Part shown: one piece after another, positions 1-8,260 of the stretch | How positions within the stretch are numbered: position 1 is the stretch's first letter | Layout: each line of letters opens with the position of its first letter | Origin: Streptosporangium sandarakinum | Lineage (GTDB): Bacteria; Actinomycetota; Actinomycetes; Streptosporangiales; Streptosporangiaceae | DNA: 64,000 bases | Assembly: GCF_013409935.1 (NCBI RefSeq) | Contig: NZ_JACCCO010000002.1 | Coordinates: 1 to 64,000, forward strand | Reading direction: 5' to 3' | Translations under genes and position numbers: made by a program | Notes under the pieces: generated by a model | What the model saw: only the letters and a program-made list of their open reading frames with translations | Databases searched by the model: none | What the model was told of the DNA's origin: nothing

Positions 1-672
1 CGCCGCCGGCATGCCGTCCCCGTCGTCATCCGGCGCCGCCGCGGCGGGTTCGATCTCCGGTGCGGCACCGGCGCCACCGGAGACCTGACGCAGCCGGGTG
101 AGGGTGTGGTCGAGCTGCGTCGCCAGGTGGGGGATGGTCGCCGGCGGCAGGTACGCCTCCGCGCCGGCGTCCAGCATGCGCCGTACCGGGCCGTGGTAGT
201 TGACCCCGAGCTCGTCGTCGTCGATCTCGGTGATGACGAGCCGGGCTTCCGGGAACATCGACCGGAGGCTCCCGATCAGCTGGGGGCTGATCGGCGGTGT
301 CAGCAGTACGTCGGCCGTCCTGGGGGCGGCGTGCATGTCGAGCACGACGTAGTCCGGGCCGAGTTTGTCGGACAGCGACACCCGGGCCGACGCCGGCAGC
401 TTCATCGCCGTGGCGACGACCGTCACGCCGTCGTAGTCGATCGGAGGTCGTTCATCCGGAGGTCGTTCGCCGGTCTCCTCCGCGGTGGCGGAATCGACGA
501 CGGCGCCGTGGAGCACGGGAAGGGTGCTGGAGATCACCGCGATCCGCTCGCCGCCCTTTGTGACGGCCAGCTCCTCCCCGGGTTCGAGGGCGTCGACGAG
601 CGCCAGGACGTCCTCGGGAAGGCGGGTGACGTCGATCGACCGGGCGGTCCGCGCGGCGCGCTTGCCCGCCAT
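1..672 (-). CDS. Uncharacterised protein, Phd/YefM-like N-terminus (3' end missing)
   Basis: The minus-strand frame gives a natural protein from an ATG at 672 (MAGKRAARTARSIDV) and runs off the left edge, so the C-terminus is missing. Residues of about 13-50 (LPEDVLALVDALEPGEELAV, then GGERIAVI) resemble Phd/YefM-type antitoxins. The remainder (DYVVLDMHAAP, then LLTPPISPQLIGSL) is a soluble alpha/beta-looking domain that I do not recognise. An in-frame TTG at 723 is an alternative start, and neither start has a clear RBS. About 200 nt separate it from the metalloprotease gene, so membership in that operon is uncertain. The opposite-strand reading frame here is Arg/Gly-rich and looks like a shadow. 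Confidence 0.55.
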   Translation of the reverse strand, partial: MAGKRAARTARSIDVTRLPEDVLALVDALEPGEELAVTKGGERIAVISSTLPVLHGAVVDSATAEETGERPPDERPPIDYDGVTVVATAMKLPASARVSLSDKLGPDYVVLDMHAAPRTADVLLTPPISPQLIGSLRSMFPEARLVITEIDDDELGVNYHGPVRRMLDAGAEAYLPPATIPHLATQLDHTLTRLRQVSGGAGAAPEIEPAAAAPDDDGDGMPAA

Positions 673-881
673 CAGGGCCGGAACGCGCTCGGGGCGGCGG
701 ATGGAGGCGGTGCCATGGAACAAGATTCTTCCACATCGGCCCGCTGTTCCCCCGGAAGACGGCGACCGTGGACCTGAGACGAGCGATCGGCCTCCCGGCT
801 CCACGTCACCGGCGCCGGCCGACGGTGAGGACGTCCGGCCGGTGGCGGGTGAGCCGTCCGTCCGGGCGCGCGGCGAGGAGG

Positions 882-2075
882 CTACCGCCGGACGTACTCC
901 CGGATGGCCAGGGTGGCGGCCAGGAGGTACGGGCCGAGCAGCAGGGCCGCGCACAGCAGCGCGTACCAGAACCGCGGGCTGAGCGGTCCGAGCAGCAGCC
1001 CCTCGGCCGCCCAGGCCAGCACGGTCACCGCGACGGGGGCCACGAAGAAGACGAACCAGGCCAGCACCACGGCGAACCCGGCCAGCCACACCCACCGGAA
1101 CCACCGCCCGGCCCGCACGTCGGCGGGAGCGGCCGAGTCCAGCTCCGCGGCCTGCGCCGGGGTGAGCCCGCCGAACGCGCGCCGCAGCAGCAGCGTCTTG
1201 ACCCGCCACAGGTCGCGGCAGCCGAGCGCGTTGACCAGCACCCCGTACAGGTCGGTGCGCAGGAAGACCATGCACTGCCACAGCAGGCCCGCCAGCTTCA
1301 CGAACACCCAGGTCGAGAGCGTCGCGTCCACCACGGGGTCCGGCGACCACGCTCCCTGCCGGATCAGCAGACGGGCGCCCAGCAGCAGGCTGAGCAGGAC
1401 CACGTCCACCGCCATCCCGCCGAGCAGCGGCCCGTAGCGGCGACGGCGCGGCACCGTCCAGATCTGGGAGAGATCGGTCTCCAGGACGAGCAGCATCATC
1501 CGCCGGTCCACCCCGAACCGGGACTCGACACCGATCGCCCGGGCGGCGAGCCAGTGCCCGCACTCGTGCAGAAACGTCGAGACCAGGACGAACGGCATGA
1601 GCAGCAGCGCGCTCAGCCCGATGTCGTCGAGCAGGAACGCGTCCCGGGCCGGGTCCGGGAAAAGGGACGGCGAGACGACGAAGACGGCCAGGCAGAGCAG
1701 TGCGAGGACGGCGTAGCAGGCCCAGGCCACCGGCCCGAAGAAGGGGCGGGCCACGCGCCGGCTCACCCCCGCCATCCAGCGCCGCATCTGGATGGGCGCG
1801 GTGCGCACGGCCCGGCGTTCCATATCGGGCCGGTCGTCGACGAATCCCAGTTCGGCGAGGGTCGCCACGAACGACGGCATGTCCACGGGCTCACCGGCGA
1901 ACGCCTCGGCCTCGGCCGCGGCCTCCTCCTCGGTCGCGCCGCGCAGCAGCGCCGAGATCACCACTCCGCCCACGGCGGGCATGGACACGAAGGTGCCGGT
2001 GGCGGGATCGCCGACCAGGACCTCGTCGCCCTCCTCGACCACGCTGAGCGGACGCAGCTGGACCGTGCCGCTCAT
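882..2075 (-). CDS. PqqD-domain M50 site-2-type membrane metalloprotease (RiPP maturation/export)
   Basis: This 397-residue membrane protein probably cleaves or exports the modified peptide encoded upstream (inference). Residues of about 1-90 form a PqqD-like winged helix, the leader-peptide recognition fold of many RiPP enzymes. Hydrophobic helices follow, with the zinc motif HECGH at about 170-174 inside FLHECGHWLAARAIGV. The second metal-ligand motif RTDLYGVL lies near 273-280. This arrangement is typical of 'putative peptide zinc metalloprotease' M50 proteins such as YydH. I chose ATG 2075 because it lies 4 nt after the stop of the E1-like gene and starts directly on the PqqD domain; the longer frame from 2120 begins inside the upstream gene. 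It is the last gene of a three-gene minus-strand operon. The family is clear but the role is inferred from context. Confidence 0.85.
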   Translation of the reverse strand: MSGTVQLRPLSVVEEGDEVLVGDPATGTFVSMPAVGGVVISALLRGATEEEAAAEAEAFAGEPVDMPSFVATLAELGFVDDRPDMERRAVRTAPIQMRRWMAGVSRRVARPFFGPVAWACYAVLALLCLAVFVVSPSLFPDPARDAFLLDDIGLSALLLMPFVLVSTFLHECGHWLAARAIGVESRFGVDRRMMLLVLETDLSQIWTVPRRRRYGPLLGGMAVDVVLLSLLLGARLLIRQGAWSPDPVVDATLSTWVFVKLAGLLWQCMVFLRTDLYGVLVNALGCRDLWRVKTLLLRRAFGGLTPAQAAELDSAAPADVRAGRWFRWVWLAGFAVVLAWFVFFVAPVAVTVLAWAAEGLLLGPLSPRFWYALLCAALLLGPYLLAATLAIREYVRR

Positions 2076-2079
2076 CGGC

Positions 2080-3168
2080 TCACCGCCGGGCCAGCGCGCA
2101 CGCCGGGCAGTCGGGGTCACGGGGGAACGGTTGCCACACCGGGACGAGCCCGTTGAGCAGGTCGATGACGACCCGGGACCCGGCCGCGCGCGGCTGCTCG
2201 ACGCCGGTCAGGTAGCGCATGGCCTCGTAGGCGACCAGCGACCCGACCTGCATCGCCATCGGCCCGGTGAGGCCGTTGGCGAGCCGCAGCCCGCGGGTGA
2301 GCCGCTGGGCGACCGCCGCGGTCGTGCGCTCCCGCGGATCGGGGAGGTCGGACTCGTCGCAGCGCAGGCAGGCGCTCACGCCCGGGTCGACGGAGAAGTA
2401 GATGAGCTGGGTGCGGGTCATCCCGCCGGCGACCCAGGGGACGCCCGCGCGCAGCGCCGCCTCGTTGACCCACAGGTTCGCGTCCGGATCGCCGTCGAGG
2501 CCGCCGGCGATCAGGTGGACGTCCTCGGTGAGGTCCTTGAGGTCGTCCGGGCCGGAGATCCACCGGTCCACGGCGCGGACCTCGATGCCCGGGTCGTACT
2601 CGCGCACCCATTCGGCGGCGCGGTCCACCTTCGACCGGCCGACGTCGGCGTGCCGGTAGAGGAACTGGCGGGCGAAGTTGCGCGGAGCGATGTCGTCGCG
2701 GTCCACCAGTGTCAGCGCGCCGACGCCGAGCCCGGCCAGGCACTGCACGAGGGACGAGCCGCCGCCGCCCGCGCCGAGCACGAGGACGTGGGAGTCTCGC
2801 AGCCGCCGGACGAACTCCGCCCGCGACCTGCCGAGCCGGGCGAAGACCCCGAAGAACGTCAGGTTGGAGAAGTGCCGCTCGTCGGCGTCCGGGTCGCCCA
2901 GCAGGCGTTCGGCGGCGTCCTCGACCAGGCCGAGGGAGTCGAGCCCGGCGAGACCGTCGCGGACGTCGTCTTCCGTGACGGGTACGCCTCGCGCGCTCAG
3001 CGCCGCGCTCAGTTCCTCCGCCGTGGCCGGCCCGCGGGCCAGCTCGTCGAGGAGCGCCGCGATCCGGCCGTCCGGATCGGCCAGCGTGTACGCCTCGCGC
3101 GGGTCGTGGACCACCACCAGCTCGTCACCGAGAGACTCCCAGGCGCACTCTTTCAACATCACCTGCAT
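2080..3168 (-). CDS. E1/ThiF-like adenylyltransferase with N-terminal RRE (RiPP-modifying)
   Basis: The 362-residue protein probably binds the tiny upstream peptide and activates one of its carboxylates as an acyl-adenylate, as MccB and PaaA do in the microcin C and pantocin pathways. Residues of about 1-90 look like a PqqD-type winged-helix leader-binding domain. The ThiF/MoeB/UBA E1 fold follows: nucleotide loop GAGGGG near 132-137, VDRDDI near 155-160, the Arg of NFARQ, the Lys of GRSK near 177-180, and an Asp in AGGLDGD. Two CxxC pairs (C267/C270 and C354/C357) should form the structural zinc site. It has no YcaO partner and no radical-SAM partner. It lies 82 nt after the precursor, behind a hairpin, and 4 nt before the protease gene. 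The peptide product is unknown. Confidence 0.85.
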   Translation of the reverse strand: MQVMLKECAWESLGDELVVVHDPREAYTLADPDGRIAALLDELARGPATAEELSAALSARGVPVTEDDVRDGLAGLDSLGLVEDAAERLLGDPDADERHFSNLTFFGVFARLGRSRAEFVRRLRDSHVLVLGAGGGGSSLVQCLAGLGVGALTLVDRDDIAPRNFARQFLYRHADVGRSKVDRAAEWVREYDPGIEVRAVDRWISGPDDLKDLTEDVHLIAGGLDGDPDANLWVNEAALRAGVPWVAGGMTRTQLIYFSVDPGVSACLRCDESDLPDPRERTTAAVAQRLTRGLRLANGLTGPMAMQVGSLVAYEAMRYLTGVEQPRAAGSRVVIDLLNGLVPVWQPFPRDPDCPACALARR

Positions 3169-3200
3169 CGCTCATCCGCATCGCTCGTCGGGAGGGAGAG

Positions 3201-3232
3201 GGCCGGGAGGCGGCCAGAGCCGCCTCCCGGCC
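3201..3232 (-). terminator. Strong hairpin between precursor and E1 gene (partial terminator or processing site)
   Basis: A perfect 14-bp stem (GGCCGGGAGGCGGC with its complement) closes a 4-nt loop. It lies 17 nt after the precursor stop and 32 nt before the E1 start, and no U-tract follows. Hairpins at this spot in peptide operons commonly let the precursor be made in excess over its enzymes. The structure is seen; the function is inferred. Confidence 0.7.
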
Positions 3233-3249
3233 TACTGAGAGGCGGTGCC

Positions 3250-3306
3250 TCAGGTCATGAACTGGGTCGCCTTGACGGCCTCCACCTTGCGAACCTCGAT
3301 CTTCAC
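3250..3306 (-). CDS. Candidate RiPP precursor peptide, 18 residues
   Basis: A GTG at 3306 encodes MKIEVRKVEAVKATQFMT, then TGA. An exact AAGGAGG lies 8 nt upstream, the best ribosome site in this part of the window, and it strongly favours this short start over the in-frame TTG at 3342 (30 residues, poorly spaced SD) or GTG at 3315. The peptide has a charged, amphipathic first half (KIEVRKVEAVK) and a polar tail (ATQFMT). It has no Cys, and Thr is its only hydroxyl residue, so lanthionine or azole chemistry is unlikely. Glu side chains or the C-terminal carboxylate are the natural targets for the downstream E1-like enzyme. It is too short for ordinary gene callers. The RBS, the following hairpin and two leader-binding-domain neighbours support it. 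I know no named family for it. Confidence 0.75.
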   Translation of the reverse strand: MKIEVRKVEAVKATQFMT

Positions 3307-3314
3307 CTTGTCCA

Positions 3315-3321
3315 CCTCCTT
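3315..3321 (-). promoter_or_regulatory. Consensus Shine-Dalgarno deciding the precursor start
   Basis: AAGGAGG, fully complementary to the 16S rRNA tail, sits 8 nt before GTG 3306. It lies inside the coding frame of any longer start, which argues for the 18-residue peptide. Confidence 0.8.
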
Positions 3322-3419
3322 CTTTCCGATGTCCTTGATCAAGGTCCTCCCTTCGCCCACAGAAACCGCATATGGTCGCCATAGAAGGGACAGAACCGCT
3401 GATCGTTCGGGGAGACGAA

Positions 3420-6281
3420 GTGGACTTCGCGGTCCTCGGACCGGTCCGGGCCGCCGACGCCGGGCAGCCGATCCGGCTGGCTTCCAAGGCTCGTACGGTG
3501 CTCGGCGTCTTCCTGCTCCATCCGAACACCGTCCTGTCCAGGGACCGGCTGATCACCTCGGTGTGGGACGACCCGCCCCGGTCCGCCCTGCCGAACCTCC
3601 AGACGTACCTGACCGCGCTGCGCCGCGCCGCGATCGAGGTCGAGACCGTGCCGTACGGCTACCGCCTGTGTCTGGGCCCCGACCGGCTCGATCTGCTCGC
3701 CTTCGACGAGGCCGTACGGCAGGCCCGGCTGGAGGCGGCGCGCGGCGACGCCGCCACGGCGAACCGGCTGTTCACGGAGGCGCTGGCGCTGTGGCGCGGC
3801 CGGCCGGCAGAGGACGTACCGCTGGCCGCGGCGATGCAGGCGCGCGTCGCCGAGCTGGAGGAGCGCCGGGAGAACGCCCGGCTCGGCTGGATCGACGTGC
3901 GCCTGCGGCTCGGCCTGCACGACGAGCTCGTCGGTGAGCTGACGCCGCTGGTGGAGGCCGCGCCGCTCAACGAACGCCTGTGGCACCGGCTCATGCTGGC
4001 GCTGCACCGGGCGGGCCGCCGCGCCGAGGCGCTGGAGGCGTACCGGCGGGCCCGCTCGACGCTCGTCGCCGAGCTGGGCGTGGAACCCTCCCAGGAACTA
4101 CGCGGCCTGCAGGCGGCGATCCTCGACGACGCCCCCGTCCCGCCCCCCGCGCTGGAGACGGTCCGGGAACCCGTCTGGACGGGGATCTGCCTGCTCCCGG
4201 CCGACATCGCCGACTTCTCCGGCCGCGAGGGCGAGACCCGCGACCTGGTCGCCGCGCTGGACGGCACCGGGACGGCACCGGTGATCGTGACGTTGTCGGG
4301 GCCGCCCGGGGTCGGGAAGAGCACGCTGGCGGTCCATGTCGCGCATCTGGTGCGGAAGCGGTATCCCGACGGGCAGCTGTTCGTCCGGCTGTGCGACGCC
4401 TCGGCGTCGCCCCGCGACCCGTCCGACGCGCTAGCGGAGCTGCTGCGGACGCTCGGCGTGGACTCCGCCGGCATGCCCTCCTCCGTCGGGGAGCGGGCGG
4501 CGATGTACCGGGCCAAGGTCGCCGACCGGGCGGTTCTCCTGCTGCTGGACGACGCGGCCGGCGAGGCCCAGGTGGAACCGCTGATCCCCGGGACCCCCGG
4601 ATCGGCGGTCCTCGTCACCTCCCGTGGGCCGCTGCCCGCGCTGCCCGGCGCGATCGCGTACCCGCTGGACGTGCCGCCGCCCGCCGACGCCCGCGATCTG
4701 CTCGCCGGCGTGGCCGGGGCAAGCCGGGTGGCGAGCGACCCCGAATCGGCGGAGGCGATCATAGGCGCCTGCGGGCGGTTGCCCCTCGCGCTGCGCATCG
4801 CCGGAGCGCGGCTGGTGACCCGGCCGGCCTGGCCGCTGGCCGAGCTGGCGCGGCGGCTCGCCGACGCCTCGGCGCTGAACGAACTGCGTGCGGGCCACCT
4901 GGACGTCCGCGCCACGTTCGAGGCGAGCTACGCGGCGCTGTCGGCGCCCGCACGGCACGCGTTCCGGCTGCTCGGGTCGGTGGCCGCCGACGGCGTGGCC
5001 GCCTGGACGGTGGCCGCGCTGGCGGGCACGAGCACGCACGAGGTGGACGGCCCCCTGGAGGAGCTGGCCGCCGCCGGGCTGGTCACCGCCGGTGACGCCG
5101 ACGCCGCGGCCGAACCCCGCTACCGCATGCACGACCTGCTGCGCGGCTTCGCCGCCGAGCTGTTCGCCGCCGAGGAGAACGGGCGGAGCCGGGCGGCGGC
5201 GCTGCGCCGGGTCGCCGCCACGGCCCGGGACCACGCCGCCGCCGCCGCTCGCGAACTGCCCCTCGCCTTCGCCCCGCCGCCGCCCGGCGTCCCGGACCGG
5301 ACGCCGCCCTGCCCGGAGGGCGGTGCCTGGCTGGCGGCGGAGCGCGCCGTGCTCGTCGCCGTGGCCGAGACCGCCGCCCGCGCCGGGCTGGTACGCGAGG
5401 CGGCCGAACTCGCCTACGCGCTGGCGCCGTTCCTGATCGTGCGCGGTTTCCACGACGACGCCGTCCGCGTGCTGGGGACGGCCTCCGGCGCCGCCGCGGC
5501 GGCGGGGGACGTCACCGCCGAGACGCACCTGCGGCTGGTGCGCGCCGATGTCGAGGTGGACCGCATACGCGCTCGCGGGGTCGCCGACGAGTTCCGCCAT
5601 CTGCTCGGCCGCTGCTCACGGGACGGGGATCGGCACGCCGCCGCGTACGCGTTGCTCGGGGTCGCCGCCACCCTGGAGACGGACCTGGGGTCCGCGCTCG
5701 CCACCGCCACCCTGGCCGCCGGGCGGTTCGACGCGCTGGGCGACCCGCACGGCCTGCTGAGCGCGTGGACCGAGATCGCCGCGGTCCAGTTCTACCTGGG
5801 CCGCTACGATGACGCCGCGGCGACCTGCCGCCGGGCCCTCGCCCACGCCGAGGGGCACAGCGCCGTCCACCGGGCCCGCTTCCTGCGCACGCTCGGCGTC
5901 GCCCGCTACGAGACGGGCCACGTCGAGGAGGCGATCGGCCACTACCGGGCCTGCCTGGACCTCTGCCGGGACCTGCGGTGGGCCACCGGGGAACGGCTGG
6001 CGCTGCGCCGGCTGGCCCAGGCCGAGGCCGCGCTGGGCCGCCATGACACCGCCATCGGCATTCTCGCCCAGTGCGCGGAGATGTACGTCAACGCCGGAGA
6101 CACCCAGGGAGAGGCGCTGATCGCCTACACGCTGGGCGAGATCAGCCGGTGGCGGGGCGACGAGCGGGCCGCGCTGGCCCACTTCACCACCTGCCTCCAC
6201 CGGCTCGACCCGCTCAACGAACCCGTCTGGTCCGCCCGCACCCGCGACCAGATCGCCCGCTCCCGGGCCGCCCTCGGCTGA
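3420..6281 (+). CDS. SARP-type regulator with NTPase and TPR domains (AfsR-like)
   Basis: This 953-residue activator has the AfsR layout. It begins with an OmpR-type winged helix (VDFAVLGPVRA to about residue 85), then a BTAD domain ending near VAELGVEPSQELRGLQ, an NB-ARC/STAND NTPase with Walker A GPPGVGKST near residue 293 and LLLLDDA as Walker B, and TPR-like helical repeats at the C-terminus. I start it at GTG 3420 because GGGGAG lies just upstream and the fold begins there; ATG 3372 has no RBS. It diverges from the 18-residue precursor gene with 113 nt between. SARPs bind 11-bp-period heptamer repeats. I find such repeats upstream of several biosynthetic genes from 22 kb onward, but not clearly in this intergenic region, so its regulon may be the large cluster, the peptide operon or both. 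Confidence 0.9.
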   Translation: MDFAVLGPVRAADAGQPIRLASKARTVLGVFLLHPNTVLSRDRLITSVWDDPPRSALPNLQTYLTALRRAAIEVETVPYGYRLCLGPDRLDLLAFDEAVRQARLEAARGDAATANRLFTEALALWRGRPAEDVPLAAAMQARVAELEERRENARLGWIDVRLRLGLHDELVGELTPLVEAAPLNERLWHRLMLALHRAGRRAEALEAYRRARSTLVAELGVEPSQELRGLQAAILDDAPVPPPALETVREPVWTGICLLPADIADFSGREGETRDLVAALDGTGTAPVIVTLSGPPGVGKSTLAVHVAHLVRKRYPDGQLFVRLCDASASPRDPSDALAELLRTLGVDSAGMPSSVGERAAMYRAKVADRAVLLLLDDAAGEAQVEPLIPGTPGSAVLVTSRGPLPALPGAIAYPLDVPPPADARDLLAGVAGASRVASDPESAEAIIGACGRLPLALRIAGARLVTRPAWPLAELARRLADASALNELRAGHLDVRATFEASYAALSAPARHAFRLLGSVAADGVAAWTVAALAGTSTHEVDGPLEELAAAGLVTAGDADAAAEPRYRMHDLLRGFAAELFAAEENGRSRAAALRRVAATARDHAAAAARELPLAFAPPPPGVPDRTPPCPEGGAWLAAERAVLVAVAETAARAGLVREAAELAYALAPFLIVRGFHDDAVRVLGTASGAAAAAGDVTAETHLRLVRADVEVDRIRARGVADEFRHLLGRCSRDGDRHAAAYALLGVAATLETDLGSALATATLAAGRFDALGDPHGLLSAWTEIAAVQFYLGRYDDAAATCRRALAHAEGHSAVHRARFLRTLGVARYETGHVEEAIGHYRACLDLCRDLRWATGERLALRRLAQAEAALGRHDTAIGILAQCAEMYVNAGDTQGEALIAYTLGEISRWRGDERAALAHFTTCLHRLDPLNEPVWSARTRDQIARSRAALG

Positions 6282-6358
6282 CCGGTCACGCGGTGCCCGT
6301 GGTCGCGCCACGGCCCGGGTGTGTGACGTCTCCTCTTCCGGCGTGCCCGGCGATGCGA

Positions 6359-7822
6359 TCAGCAACTCTTGTCGCGGGTGGGCAGGTTTCCGGTGGTCAG
6401 GAAGGAGGTGACGGTCTGGTCGCCGCAGGTATTGCCGTTGGCGAGGTAGACACCGTGACCGCCGGAGTCGACGGCCACCATGCGAGCCCGCTGCCCGAAC
6501 GCCCGGCGCATCTTCAGCGCTCCGCCGTAGGGCGTGGAGGGGTCACGCAGGTTCTGGATGAGCAGGACGTTGGCGGGCCCACGCGAGGTGATGCGCACGG
6601 GGGGTTCGGCGGGCTTGAAGGGCCAGAACTGGCACGGCCCCGCGTTGACGGGCATGCCCGCGGTCAGCGGGTGGGCGGACCGGCTGCTCGCCACCTGGCG
6701 CTCGTACCCGCTGGTCGAGTCCTGCCACTCGACGTCGTTGCACATGGTGGCGCCGGCGGTGGCGGCGGTGTTCTGCATGGCCGCGGCCGGGGGTGTGTTC
6801 GACGGAGGCAGTTCGCCGGTGGTCAGGGCGGCGTGCATGAGGGTGGCGAGCATGGGGAAGTTCGCGTCGGAGTACAGGGCGTTGAGCATGGTCTCGCGCA
6901 GGAGGTTGCCGTTCAGTTCTTCCGGATTGGCGCCCGGCCAGGGCAGGGGCTCGCGGTCCAGCTCGGCGGCGAGGTCGAGGAAGGTCCGGCGGACCTGCGC
7001 CGGGTCGGTGCCGAGGCCGTACTCGCCGTCGCGGGTCGCGGCCCAGGTGGCGAAGTCGGGGAAGCGGTCTTCCACGCCGACGGTGTAGTTGGCCAGCCAC
7101 CGGCGCGCCACGCGGCGCGGATCGGGATCGTCGTTGCTGTCCAGGATGACCCGGTCGGTGCGCTGCGGGAACATGGTGGCGTAGACGGCGCCCGCGTAGG
7201 TGCCGTAGGAGACGCCCCAGTAGGAGATCTTCTTCTCGCCCAGCGCCTGGCGGATGCCGTCGATGTCGCGGGCCTCGTTGCGGGTGCTGATGTGCCGGAT
7301 GAGCGGTCCGCCGTTGTGGGCGCAGGCCTCGGCGATCCTGCGTGACCAGGCGAGGTTGTCCGCGATGCCGCCGTCGGCGTCGGGATACGGCTTGAGCTTG
7401 GTGACCGACAGGTCGCCGGTTGCGAGGTCGCACGAGACAGGCGAGCTCTGGCCCACGCCGCGCGGGTCGAACCCGATGATGTCGTAGCGGTCGAGCACGT
7501 CCTGCGGCAGTTTCTTGACCTGGACGCTGGGGCGGTTCAGGCCGGGGCTGCCCGGCCCGCCGGGGATGAGCAGCAGCACGCCACGGCGCAACGCGGGCTT
7601 GGCGGTCTTGATCCGCGACACGGCCAGCGAGATCGTCGGCCCGCCGGGCTTCCGGTAGTCCATGGGGACCCGCAGGGTGGCGCATTCCTGGCGCGGATCC
7701 ACGCCGGAGCCCGCGGGGCAGGAGGCCCATGAGGTGGCCGCCGCCTGGGCGGGGGTCATGAGGGCTGTGGCAAGGATGGCGGTGGACGCTCCGACGGCTG
7801 ACAGTCTCGCGAGGCTTCGCAT
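6359..7822 (-). CDS. Secreted tripeptidyl-aminopeptidase-like alpha/beta hydrolase (TAP/SlpD family)
   Basis: The 487-residue protein starts with a signal peptide (MRSLARLSAVGASTAIL, cleavage near AQAAA). It continues with the alpha/beta-hydrolase features of Streptomyces tripeptidyl aminopeptidases: oxyanion stretch LLIPGGPGSPG, DIIGFDPRGVGQS, nucleophile elbow GVSYG near residue 205, and the C-terminal TAP-like segment with a His in GGHGVYLANG. It should act outside the cell on N-terminal oligopeptides. It converges on the SARP gene, with about 77 nt between the two stops, and is monocistronic. The family has many paralogues with varied substrates, including some that hydrolyse antibiotics, so the substrate is open. 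Confidence 0.88.
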   Translation of the reverse strand: MRSLARLSAVGASTAILATALMTPAQAAATSWASCPAGSGVDPRQECATLRVPMDYRKPGGPTISLAVSRIKTAKPALRRGVLLLIPGGPGSPGLNRPSVQVKKLPQDVLDRYDIIGFDPRGVGQSSPVSCDLATGDLSVTKLKPYPDADGGIADNLAWSRRIAEACAHNGGPLIRHISTRNEARDIDGIRQALGEKKISYWGVSYGTYAGAVYATMFPQRTDRVILDSNDDPDPRRVARRWLANYTVGVEDRFPDFATWAATRDGEYGLGTDPAQVRRTFLDLAAELDREPLPWPGANPEELNGNLLRETMLNALYSDANFPMLATLMHAALTTGELPPSNTPPAAAMQNTAATAGATMCNDVEWQDSTSGYERQVASSRSAHPLTAGMPVNAGPCQFWPFKPAEPPVRITSRGPANVLLIQNLRDPSTPYGGALKMRRAFGQRARMVAVDSGGHGVYLANGNTCGDQTVTSFLTTGNLPTRDKSC

Positions 7823-8260
7823 CAGGATTTCCCTTTAGTGATCGTTCGGCTTGTGTCAACGACACTGCCGCACCGCTGATCTCCAACCCAGAGACCTGGT
7901 CATCGAAGACCCATGACGTCATCACGAACGGGACAGAACCCCCAGTCGGCGGCATAGCAGTACCAGAGCCTGTACGAAGTCCGGATCTTCAGGCCCGCCG
8001 GAGGCTTCGAATCCGCAAGACGGTTCCGGCGGGCAGGTCAGACAGCCGCCGGGTGTCCTGCCGAACCGGAGGGCCGGCCCACGCCGCTCCTTCATGGGGT
8101 CCCGGTGGTCCTGGCCGAAAAACCACCCGCGGACCGGCGGTGCGGCGTGTCTCGTTGAGCGGACCTCGATTGAGACGGTCAAGATCGCAGTCGCACTTCG
8201 TGGTGGCTGGCGACATCCGTCACCGCAGGTAGCCGTGTCGGCGATCGGCGGGTGTTTGTG
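7823..8260. other. Intergenic stretch without a supported gene
   Basis: This holds the upstream region of the secreted hydrolase, including a small GTGTC-AAC-GACAC inverted repeat at 7853-7865. Two short minus-strand frames (to 8182 and 8216) overlap each other and lack family features. I see no RNA gene. Confidence 0.4.

Noticed and set aside
106-777. Plus-strand frame of 223 codons
   Set aside because: Its product is Arg/Gly-rich with no fold signals, while the opposite strand gives a natural protein over the same bases.
882-3306. Assignment as a microcin C system
   Set aside because: The peptide does not end in Asn, the enzyme partner set differs, and no exporter or decarboxylase of that pathway is present.
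3250-3342. Longer 30-residue precursor from TTG 3342
   Set aside because: Its SD is only 3 nt from the start, whereas GTG 3306 has a perfect SD at 8 nt inside this frame.
7922-8216. Minus-strand ORFs of 75-86 residues
   Set aside because: They overlap each other, have no SD and no recognisable domain.
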